Of a stretch of DNA of 47,441 nt, positions 9,623-17,099 are shown piece by piece. Below the pieces are notes generated by a model that saw only the letters and a list, made by a program, of their open reading frames with translations, did not search any database and was not told where the DNA came from. Source of the stretch: Bryobacterales bacterium. Its GTDB lineage: Bacteria; Acidobacteriota; Terriglobia; Bryobacterales; Bryobacteraceae. The position numbers and the translations under genes are program-made. Where the stretch lies: NCBI GenBank assembly GCA_003142185.1, contig PLOR01000108.1, positions 34,221-81,661 on the forward strand. The letters run 5' to 3'. Positions within the stretch are counted from its first letter, which is position 1; every line of letters starts with the position of its first letter.

Positions 9623-12400
9623 ATGACGGCCGTGAACCTACTCCGGCTCGCTGCCCTTGCAACCCTCCTGACCAGCGGTCTCCGCAGCCAGCAGGCTGTG
9701 CAACCGCATTCCGAGGACTGTCTCGGCTGCCATGATCCCGGCCCGCGCATCGGGAAGCGCCAGCCCGGCGTGCCTCCTGGTTTCCATGCGGCCGCCTTAA
9801 AGGCGTCGCCCCATGCCGCCCTCGATTGCGTTGCCTGCCACAGCGACATCAAGGAAGTGCCGCATCCGGAGAAGCTGGCTCCCGTCGACTGCGGCCAGTG
9901 TCATAGCGAAGAACAGAGCCAGTATGCCGCCAGCGTCCACGGAAAAAAGGCGGCACAGAACGACCCGTTCGCCCCCAACTGCAAGCTCTGCCACGGCACG
10001 CATGACATCCTGCCCCCGTCCAACATGAAGTCGCCGGTCGCCACCATCAACGTTCCGTTCCTCTGCGGCGGCTGTCACAGCGAAGGCACCGAAGTCAGCA
10101 AGACGCGTGCTATCTCGCAGACCAACATATCCGAAAATTACAAGGACAGTATTCACGGCATCGGCCTCTTCAAGCAAGGCCTGACGGTTACCGCGGTCTG
10201 CACCAGTTGCCATACGGCTCACAACCAGCTTCCCCACACGGATCCCCGTTCCTCCATCGCCAAACAGAACATTGCCAGGACTTGCATGAAGTGCCACGCG
10301 AAGATCGAGGACGTGCACCGCCAGGTGATCCGCGGCGAGCTGTGGGAGAAGCAGCCGCACATGATCCCGGCGTGCGTCGACTGCCACGAGCCCCACAAAA
10401 TCCGCAAGGTTTACTACACGGAGGGAATGTCCAATGGCGATTGCCTGAGCTGCCATTCCAATCCCAACCTGAAGGGGACGGGCTCCGGACAATCCAAGCC
10501 GCTATACGTCAGCGCCGATGAATTGGCCCACTCGCGTCATTCGCGCATCGCCTGCGTGCAGTGCCATACCGGCGGGACCCCGTCCGACGTGAGAGCCTGC
10601 GACACCATTAAGGATAAGGTGGATTGCTCCATCTGCCACGACAAGGAGGTGGACCAATACCGCGAAAGCACGCACGGCACGCTGGCTGCGCAAGGCAGTC
10701 CCGATGCGCCCCTCTGCGAGGACTGCCACAGCCCGCACGGGACGCTGGGCAAGCTCAATTCCGCCGATCCCACGTATTCGCGCAACGTCCCCGCCCTGTG
10801 CGCTAAATGCCACCAGGAGGGGCACAAGGCGGCCGTTCGCTACACCGGCAAGCAGAACCACATCGTGGACCATTACCGCGAGAGCATCCATGGCCAGGGG
10901 CTGCTGCAGGCCGGCCTGACCGTCACCGCCAATTGCGCCGACTGCCACACCCCGCACCACGAGTTACCTAGCCGCGACCCACGCTCCAGCGTGAACCGCG
11001 CCAACATCGCCGAAACCTGCGCCCAATGCCATCGCGGCATCTACGAGTTATTCACCGCCAGCGTCCACAGCCCCAATGTCACTCACTCCGGGAAACCGCT
11101 GCCGGTCTGCGACGATTGCCACTCCGCCCACAGCATCCAGCGCACGGATCTTTCCGAGTTCCGGCTGAATATCATGGACCAATGCGGCCGCTGTCACCAG
11201 CAGATCACCGAGGCGTACTTCGAGACATTCCACGGGAAGGTCTCCAAATTGGGATACCTGAAGACCGCCAAGTGTTACGACTGTCATGGAGCGCACGACA
11301 TTCTGCCAGTCAACGATCCGCGCTCGCATCTTAGCCGGAACAACATCGTCGCCACCTGCGGCAAGTGCCATACCGGCTCCCACCGCCAGTTCGCCGGCTA
11401 TCTGACACACGCCACCCATCACGATCCGAAAAAGTATCCTTTCCTGTTCATCACCTTCTGGGGCATGACCACCCTGCTGATCGGCACGCTGGTGGTCTCC
11501 GGGGTGCACACCGCGCTCTGGCTGCCCCGATCGTTCGCGTACCGCAGGCAGATCAAGAACGGTCCGGCGGAGGCCGGAACCTATGTGCGCCGCTTCCGGC
11601 GGTTCCATCGCAACCTGCACCTGTTGGTTGTCTCCAGCTTCCTCGGACTCGCTTTGACCGGCATGATTCTGAAGTTCTCCTATGCGGGCTGGGCCAAGCT
11701 TCTTGCCCATCTCCTGGGCGGTTTTGAAGCGGCGGGTCTGGTCCATCGGTTCTGCGCCGTCCTGACCTTCACCTACTTCGGGTTACACGCGTACGATCTG
11801 GTGAAGCAGCGGCGCGCCAGCGGCAAGAGTTGGCGCCAGTTCATCGCAGGCGACGAAAGCATGCTCTTCAATCGGCGCGATTTGCACGAACTGGCCGGTT
11901 CCCTCAAATGGTTTTTCAAGCGCGGCCCTCGTCCCGAATATGGCCGTTGGACCTATTGGGAGAAATTCGACTATTTCGCGGTGTTCTGGGGCGTTGCCGT
12001 AATCGGTGGTACGGGGCTTCTGCTGTGGTTTCCGGAGATCTTCACGCACGTGTTCCCGGGCTGGGCCGTCAATGTCGCCACCACCATCCATAGCGATGAG
12101 GCTCTGCTGGCCGTGAGTTTCATTTTCGTGGTGCACTTCTTCAACACGCACTTCCGCCCCGAGAAGTTCCCCATGGACACCGTCATTTTCACGGAGGGCA
12201 TGCCGCTCGAGGAGTTCCAGCGCGACCGTCCCAGGGAGTACCGTCAACTGGTGGAGAGCGGCGAGTTGGCCCAAATGATGATGCCGTCGCCAGCGCCCCG
12301 CGACGTGAGATTCTGGCGCCGCCTCGGCTTCACCGCGCTGACGATCGGCCTGGTTTTGATCGGCCTGATCGTCTATGCCATGCTCTTCGCCTATCGCTAA
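9623..12400 (+). CDS. 19-haem cytochrome c fused to a membrane cytochrome b
   Basis: A 925-residue protein: a signal peptide (about 1-24), a periplasmic region with 19 CxxCH haem-binding motifs (first at residue 33, last near 579), then about six membrane helices from residue 606. The last part resembles the cytochrome b of formate dehydrogenase/hydrogenase complexes, with His-bearing helices (RRFHRNLHLL, AAGLVHRF, THFRPEK). This architecture can move electrons between the quinone pool and a periplasmic haem wire in one polypeptide. Residues 88-235 and 333-480 are diverged copies of each other at an offset of 245 residues (for example GLTVTAVCTSCH against GLTVTANCADCH, each followed by a DPRSS stretch). 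The gene stands alone. Direction of electron flow and partner are unknown. Confidence 0.9.
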   Translation: MTAVNLLRLAALATLLTSGLRSQQAVQPHSEDCLGCHDPGPRIGKRQPGVPPGFHAAALKASPHAALDCVACHSDIKEVPHPEKLAPVDCGQCHSEEQSQYAASVHGKKAAQNDPFAPNCKLCHGTHDILPPSNMKSPVATINVPFLCGGCHSEGTEVSKTRAISQTNISENYKDSIHGIGLFKQGLTVTAVCTSCHTAHNQLPHTDPRSSIAKQNIARTCMKCHAKIEDVHRQVIRGELWEKQPHMIPACVDCHEPHKIRKVYYTEGMSNGDCLSCHSNPNLKGTGSGQSKPLYVSADELAHSRHSRIACVQCHTGGTPSDVRACDTIKDKVDCSICHDKEVDQYRESTHGTLAAQGSPDAPLCEDCHSPHGTLGKLNSADPTYSRNVPALCAKCHQEGHKAAVRYTGKQNHIVDHYRESIHGQGLLQAGLTVTANCADCHTPHHELPSRDPRSSVNRANIAETCAQCHRGIYELFTASVHSPNVTHSGKPLPVCDDCHSAHSIQRTDLSEFRLNIMDQCGRCHQQITEAYFETFHGKVSKLGYLKTAKCYDCHGAHDILPVNDPRSHLSRNNIVATCGKCHTGSHRQFAGYLTHATHHDPKKYPFLFITFWGMTTLLIGTLVVSGVHTALWLPRSFAYRRQIKNGPAEAGTYVRRFRRFHRNLHLLVVSSFLGLALTGMILKFSYAGWAKLLAHLLGGFEAAGLVHRFCAVLTFTYFGLHAYDLVKQRRASGKSWRQFIAGDESMLFNRRDLHELAGSLKWFFKRGPRPEYGRWTYWEKFDYFAVFWGVAVIGGTGLLLWFPEIFTHVFPGWAVNVATTIHSDEALLAVSFIFVVHFFNTHFRPEKFPMDTVIFTEGMPLEEFQRDRPREYRQLVESGELAQMMMPSPAPRDVRFWRRLGFTALTIGLVLIGLIVYAMLFAYR

Positions 12401-12610
12401 ACTGGCGCTGGTGGCCCCGCCCTGCCCGATACCGAGCCGGGTCCGAGCTGGATTCTTAAAACCGCTCTTTGTTGGCTGAGCGCTCCCGTATCGGCGCCTG
12501 AACCCTGCGGATTCTCTGAAACGATTTGAGCTCGCGGCTCACTACTCATCACTGCTTCCAAGATATTCTTGCCGATTGAGCAAGGCTGGAGGCAGCGACA
12601 AGGAGTGATT

Positions 12611-13447
12611 ATGCACAAAACCGGTGATGTTCTGCGGTCCAGCATGCGCGCTATCCCATGGCGGGGCGCTATCCAGAAGAAGCTGATTTATGCCGGCTTG
12701 CTCGGCGGTCTGCTCTTTTCGAGTACGAACTGCTTCGCCGCCAACTATTCCTGCGGCACGGCAAGCGCGAATCACTGCTACGGACAAACGAGCTGGAGCG
12801 AGCAACCGCAGTACTTCGGAGCCTATGTCGATTTGCAGGAACCGAGCATGAATTGCCCGTCCAACTGCGGAGGCTTTATCGATAACGAAATGTGGCTGAT
12901 CGACGCCAACTCCCAGGCGTGCAAGGCGAACAGCTTTGGACAATGTTGGGTGGAGGCGGGTTACATCGCGCAGGCCGGGGAAGGCACACAGTTCTTCTGG
13001 GCAGACAGCCGGCCGCAGAACTCCAGCACCTTCAACCTGCACATCGTCGGCAATGCCGATCCCGTGAGTACAACCGACCACTTCATGATTGTGAAGGATG
13101 GGCGGGTTTCGCCTGAGGTGTTCCAGATTTTCATCTACAACACTTCGGAGAGCACGCTCTATCACGGAACGTCGGTGGCTTCGAACGGCAATCCGATGAG
13201 CGCCAATGCGATTCACATTGGACAGGAACTGGCCGGCACGCAGGGCGGGTCCGCGGGCAATGCAGAATATACGCGGAACATCTGGGCGGTGCAAGCGCTC
13301 GGTCCCGAGTATGTATTCTGGTACCAACGGGAAAAGGACGAGGGCAGCGTGCGCAGCGACAATCCGCCGTTCGCCTCCTGGACCATCAATCCGTCCACTC
13401 CGCCGCCACCGGAAGGCGGCGAATTCACCACGCATTGCTGCGGTTAA
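12611..13447 (+). CDS. Secreted cysteine-containing protein of unknown function
   Basis: A 278-residue protein with a signal peptide ending near FSSTNCFA-AN. The mature part has many cysteines and aromatic residues; striking segments are HCYGQTSW, GQCWVEAGY, FFWADSRPQ, HIGQELAGTQGG and a C-terminal THCCG. I recall similar patterns in uncharacterised secreted proteins of Actinobacteria and Chloroflexi, but cannot name a family. The ATG at 12611 has AAGGAG about 6 bases upstream and is preferred over the one at 12569. It is followed after 17 bases by a lipoprotein gene, probably in one transcript. Confidence 0.72.
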   Translation: MHKTGDVLRSSMRAIPWRGAIQKKLIYAGLLGGLLFSSTNCFAANYSCGTASANHCYGQTSWSEQPQYFGAYVDLQEPSMNCPSNCGGFIDNEMWLIDANSQACKANSFGQCWVEAGYIAQAGEGTQFFWADSRPQNSSTFNLHIVGNADPVSTTDHFMIVKDGRVSPEVFQIFIYNTSESTLYHGTSVASNGNPMSANAIHIGQELAGTQGGSAGNAEYTRNIWAVQALGPEYVFWYQREKDEGSVRSDNPPFASWTINPSTPPPPEGGEFTTHCCG

Positions 13448-13464
13448 TGGAAAGGATGAGCGTC

Positions 13465-13953
13465 ATGAACACGAAATCTGTCGGTATTCTCTTGTTGCTC
13501 GGCGGTCTGGGATTCGTCGCCGGATGCCATCGCCCGCAACCAAACGAAGAAAAGATCGCAATGAAGCCTCCGCAAGGAACTCCCAAACGCCCGCAGGGAT
13601 CGGCGGCACTGACGGTGCACCCTGGCGCCGCGCAGCCTTTCACTCTGCAGGACGTGGTCAACTATTTCAAGACGCATAACCTGCCTAAGAATGGGGGCGA
13701 CCTTAGCCAGATTCAGGTGTCCTCGCTTGAGTTTCTAACGAGCAAGGAGGTGAGCCAACGGCTACAGGGCGAGCCTACCGGTGTGGATGACAACGACAAA
13801 ATCGGATTCGTGACTCTCACGGGTCAATTCGTCTTCACTGGCCCGTCGGGGCAATCGGCACGGTTCAACCAGGCCTATGCGGCCTTCGATGCCGCGACGG
13901 GGAATCTGCTGATGATCGGAACGCTCGGCCAAAAGCAGGAGCCTGTCAAGTAG
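13465..13953 (+). CDS. Hypothetical lipoprotein
   Basis: A 162-residue protein with a clear lipoprotein signal (MNTKSVGILLLLGGLGF, lipobox VAGC), so it should be anchored to a membrane through Cys. The remainder (FTLQDVVNYFKTHNLP, then a beta-rich C-terminal half ending AAFDAATGNLLMIGT) matches no domain I recognise. The chosen ATG at 13465 has AAAGGAT upstream; the frame is open 10 codons earlier and would overlap the preceding gene. Likely co-transcribed with the secreted protein gene before it, and the two may act together outside the cell. Confidence 0.68.
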   Translation: MNTKSVGILLLLGGLGFVAGCHRPQPNEEKIAMKPPQGTPKRPQGSAALTVHPGAAQPFTLQDVVNYFKTHNLPKNGGDLSQIQVSSLEFLTSKEVSQRLQGEPTGVDDNDKIGFVTLTGQFVFTGPSGQSARFNQAYAAFDAATGNLLMIGTLGQKQEPVK

Positions 13954-14051
13954 CCGATATGGCGCGTCAACGCTCGCCTGCGACTGGAGTCGTTCGTGCT
14001 CCAGGGCCGGCACGCGTTGCTCATTTCACCCCTCGATTCACAAGAACGACG

Positions 14052-14228
14052 GGTGCGGACGCAGACCTCGCTGCGTTCGAGGCCGCGCGCGTGATCGACC
14101 GGGCCACCTTTGAAAACCCGGCACACTATGCCGAGGGGATGGTCTACGTCCTGGTGAACGGCGTGCCGGTGGTGCGGAACGGTTCGCTGGTGGAAGAAGT
14201 CGCGCCGGGCGGCGGGCGGCGGCGGTAA
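14052..14228 (+). pseudogene. 3' remnant of an N-acyl-D-amino-acid deacylase (D-aminoacylase) gene
   Basis: About 58 codons encode GADADLAAFEAARVIDRATF followed by AHYAEGMVYVLVNGVPVV and RNGSLVEEVAPG. This is the typical C-terminal end of amidohydrolase-superfamily D-aminoacylases (pattern ADL-x-FDP...DRAT-F-x-P-x-Y-x-EG...VLVNG-x-VV...PG). The catalytic barrel, about 400 residues, is absent; the bases before it (13954-14051) show no similarity. It is therefore the tail of a deleted gene, not a functional protein. A short ORF starting at 13959 runs through it but is unlikely to be expressed. Confidence 0.62.
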
Positions 14229-14303
14229 ATGCTTGAACCAAGACATAGCTACCCATAACTCGAAATAACGGGCGCCACCTGTGTTGAGACGGCACGGAAA
14301 AAA

Positions 14304-14990
14304 CTACAGGCTAAGTATCTCGCGCAACCGCGTGGACTGGCGCCGAGACATATCGACAGTCAGGCCGCCGCGCAGCGTCACCGTGAGGCCGCCATTGACA
14401 CCGATGTCCACCTTGTCAATCCACTTCAGATTGATGATCTCTTTGCGGCCAGCGCGGAAGAAGAGGTTGGGATCGAGCTGCTCTTCGAGCGCGTTCAACG
14501 AGCGGCGAATCAGCGGGCGCTCGCTGCCAAAGTGCAGGCGGGTGTAATTGCCCTCCGATTCGAGTAGGAAGATGTCGGGCAGCCGGACGATCCAGCAGCG
14601 ATCGCCGTCGCGGACGAAGACCTGTTCGAGACGCGAGCGTTCGGGACGCGGGCGCAGCCTGGCCAGGGCGGCAGCGAGACGGTTGGGAGCGATCGGCTTC
14701 AGCAGGTAGTCGAGCGCGTTTACCTCGAAGGCATGAATGGCGTACTGGTCGTAAGCGGTGGTGAATATGACCTGCGGCACTTCGTCGAGCCGCTCCAGCA
14801 GTTCGAATCCGGTCATGCCGGGCATCTGGATGTCGAGGAAGAGCAGGTCCGGGACGAGCCGGGCGACAAGCTCAAGCGCCTCCTCGCCGTTCAGTGCCTC
14901 GCCGGCGATCTCGATTTCCGGATGGACAGCCAGGAGGCGCGCCAACTCGGCGCGCGCCAGGCGCTCGTCGTCTACGATCAAGGCTCTCAT
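14304..14990 (-). CDS. LytTR-type response regulator
   Basis: A 228-residue response regulator. The receiver domain (1-115) has the acidic pair (IVDDE), phospho-acceptor Asp53 (LFLDIQMPG), Thr in the TTAYDQYA stretch and Lys in LLKPIAPNRL. The C-terminal LytTR DNA-binding domain (about 128-225) shows IFLLESEGNYTRLHF, RRSLNALEEQL and FFRAGRKEIINLKWID. It is the partner of the LytS-like kinase encoded immediately upstream; the two genes overlap by 4 bases (ATGA). Such pairs usually control a small number of nearby or envelope genes; the target is not evident. Confidence 0.92.
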   Translation of the reverse strand: MRALIVDDERLARAELARLLAVHPEIEIAGEALNGEEALELVARLVPDLLFLDIQMPGMTGFELLERLDEVPQVIFTTAYDQYAIHAFEVNALDYLLKPIAPNRLAAALARLRPRPERSRLEQVFVRDGDRCWIVRLPDIFLLESEGNYTRLHFGSERPLIRRSLNALEEQLDPNLFFRAGRKEIINLKWIDKVDIGVNGGLTVTLRGGLTVDMSRRQSTRLREILSL

Positions 14991-15988
14991 TGGCGTATGG
15001 GTATGCGCACCGTCGCGGCGACGCGCCCGTCGCGGCTGGTAAGTTCCAGGCTGGCGCGGCCTGAGTAAAGAATCCGCAGGCGCTCGCGGATGTTGTTCAG
15101 GCCCAGGCGGGGCAGCCGGCTTTCCTCCGCCGCGAGTTGCCCGCTGTTCTCCACCTGAAGGACCAGCGTGCCGTCTTCCAGGGCGGAGCGGACCAGCAAC
15201 TCGCCGCCGCCGGGCAGCATCGCGATGCCATGTTTAATGCCGTTCTCAACCAGCATCTGCAGCAGCATCGGCGGCACGGCGATAGACCGCGTGGCGGGAT
15301 CGATGGCGAAGCGGATGCGCAGCCGGTCCTCGTAGCGCGCGGATTCCAGAGCGATATAGTCGCCAGCGGCCTCCAGTTCGGAATCGAGCGGCACGGTGTG
15401 GCCGGCGTCACGGTGCAGGTTGTAGCGGAGGATGTTGGCTAGGCGCGTGATGAGGTCCTGTGCGAGCGGTGGGTTTTCGACGACGAGTCCGCGGATGGAG
15501 TTGAGGGAATTGAAGAGGAAATGCGGATTGATCTGCGCTTCCAAACCGCGTAACTCGGCATCGCGCAGGGCGAGCTGCTTCTCGCGGACGCGGCGTCCGG
15601 AGGTGACCGCCACGTACACGACCATCCAGCCCACGGTGACGACGGAGATGGCGATCGCGCTGAAGGCGGCCGTGAGAGGCTTGAGAAAATCGCTGGTCTT
15701 ACCGGCGATCAGCCAACTGATCCCGATCACCAGGGCCGCCTGGACCAGGCCGGTGATCCATGCGGCGAGTATCATCCGGAAGTACTGCGATCCGTCCACC
15801 CAGCCCCGCCGGTTTACGTACCAGCGGAGCAGGTGAGTCAGCGCGATGCTGTAGAGAAAGTACAGAGCGTAGCCGGCGATCACCTCGGTCGTCCAACCCG
15901 CCCGCTCGGCAGCCATCCACACGCCAAAGCCGGCGTAGCTGCCCCAACCGAGGAGCTGGCACGTCCAGTAGGCCTGTTTCGTCTTCAT
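14987..15988 (-). CDS. LytS/YehU-family sensor histidine kinase
   Basis: A membrane kinase of 333 residues. The N-terminal half holds four hydrophobic helices (for example VIAGYALYFLYSIALTHLL and AALVIGISWLIAG) with no large extracellular domain. The C-terminal half has the His_kinase box (LEAQINPHFLFNSLNSIRG, phospho-His in NPHF) and an ATPase domain (VPPMLLQMLVENGIKHGI, LPRLGLNNIRERL). The ATG at 15988 overlaps the stop of the hydrolase gene and its own stop overlaps the regulator start, giving a three-gene coupled operon. The ORF extends 19 codons upstream, but those lie inside the hydrolase gene. Confidence 0.9.
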   Translation of the reverse strand: MKTKQAYWTCQLLGWGSYAGFGVWMAAERAGWTTEVIAGYALYFLYSIALTHLLRWYVNRRGWVDGSQYFRMILAAWITGLVQAALVIGISWLIAGKTSDFLKPLTAAFSAIAISVVTVGWMVVYVAVTSGRRVREKQLALRDAELRGLEAQINPHFLFNSLNSIRGLVVENPPLAQDLITRLANILRYNLHRDAGHTVPLDSELEAAGDYIALESARYEDRLRIRFAIDPATRSIAVPPMLLQMLVENGIKHGIAMLPGGGELLVRSALEDGTLVLQVENSGQLAAEESRLPRLGLNNIRERLRILYSGRASLELTSRDGRVAATVRIPIRQ

Positions 15989-16854
15989 CGGGTCGGGTTC
16001 GGTTCCTTGCCAGTCAGGAAGCGGTCCAGGTGTGCGAACATCCAATTCGGATCATCCCACATGATGAAGTGGTGCGCGGTGTCGGTAACCTCGATCTCGA
16101 CGCCGGCGAGTTTGGCATATTGGCTGCGCAGGTTGCCCTCGGTGCGCGCGCGGTCGGTGAACTGCTTGAAGCCGATCCACGTACCGAAGACCAGCGTAGG
16201 GACCTTGATTTTGGCCACCTCGTCGCGCAGGTCGGTGGACCAGAGCTCGGCCATGGCGTCGGCGACGGCAGTGCGGTCCGAAGCCAGGCCCCACGCCGTG
16301 ATGCGGTCGAAGTCCGATTCTTTCTCGACCATCGTCCGCGTGCCAACGCCGGATTTGACGTAGCGTTCGTACGCCTCCTGGGTCTCGTCGCCTATGGCGT
16401 GGCGCATCTGCTCGGCGGCCGCGTGGGCGCTGGCGGCCGTTGCGTGGGGATCGGCCATAGCGGCCAGGAAGGGGTACGAATCGACGATGACCAGGCGGCC
16501 GGGCAAGTCCGGATACTTCGCGGCCAGGTCAAGCGCGAGGAAGCCGCCGATGCTGTGGCCGATGATGACGGGGTGATCGAGTTTGTGTTTGCGGATGTAG
16601 TCGGCGAGGCTGTCGCGGACGCGATCGAGCATCGGGGCGGGCACGCGCGCCACGCCGGCGAATCCGGCGACGGTGAGTACGTGGCATTCGAAGCGGTCTT
16701 TGTAACGTGCAACGGTGGTGTCCCAGACTTCGCCTGACGACGACAGGCCAGGAATCAGGATGATGGGACGGCCGTGCCCGGTCACCTTGACCTGAAACGG
16801 CGACTGCGCCATCGAAGCGGTGGCAAGTGCGAGAGAAAGCATCAGTAGTTTCAT
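15985..16854 (-). CDS. Secreted alpha/beta-hydrolase
   Basis: A 289-residue alpha/beta-hydrolase fold protein with a short signal peptide (MKLLMLSLALATASMA). The nucleophile elbow is GHSIGGFLAL; the oxyanion region is IPGLSSSGEVW; the catalytic His is probably in DTAHHFIMWDD near the C-terminus. These suggest an esterase or lipase-like enzyme acting outside the cytoplasm; the substrate is unknown. The ATG at 16854 begins the signal peptide; the open frame continues far upstream without similarity. It is the first gene of a coupled operon with the LytS/LytTR pair, so the two-component system may respond to, or regulate, this hydrolase. Confidence 0.83.
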   Translation of the reverse strand: MKLLMLSLALATASMAQSPFQVKVTGHGRPIILIPGLSSSGEVWDTTVARYKDRFECHVLTVAGFAGVARVPAPMLDRVRDSLADYIRKHKLDHPVIIGHSIGGFLALDLAAKYPDLPGRLVIVDSYPFLAAMADPHATAASAHAAAEQMRHAIGDETQEAYERYVKSGVGTRTMVEKESDFDRITAWGLASDRTAVADAMAELWSTDLRDEVAKIKVPTLVFGTWIGFKQFTDRARTEGNLRSQYAKLAGVEIEVTDTAHHFIMWDDPNWMFAHLDRFLTGKEPNPTR

Positions 16855-17099
16855 GAGGCGATTGTGGCGCCGGTCGCAGCGGCACTGTGAGGAATTGTGA
16901 TGAGCGGTCACCCGCAGGGGACAAAAGGCGCGAAGCCTTCCCATCGATGCGCAGCGTAGAGCCTGCGCGCGATATGTTCCGTACAGAGAAGCTAGCGATA
17001 TCGCCACATAACGCTCGCACATTGCACTCCAGGTTGGGCGGCTTCTGCGAATGCAGCACAGCGGCATTTGCCCCGAAAGAGCGAAGCCTTCGTTCTGGC

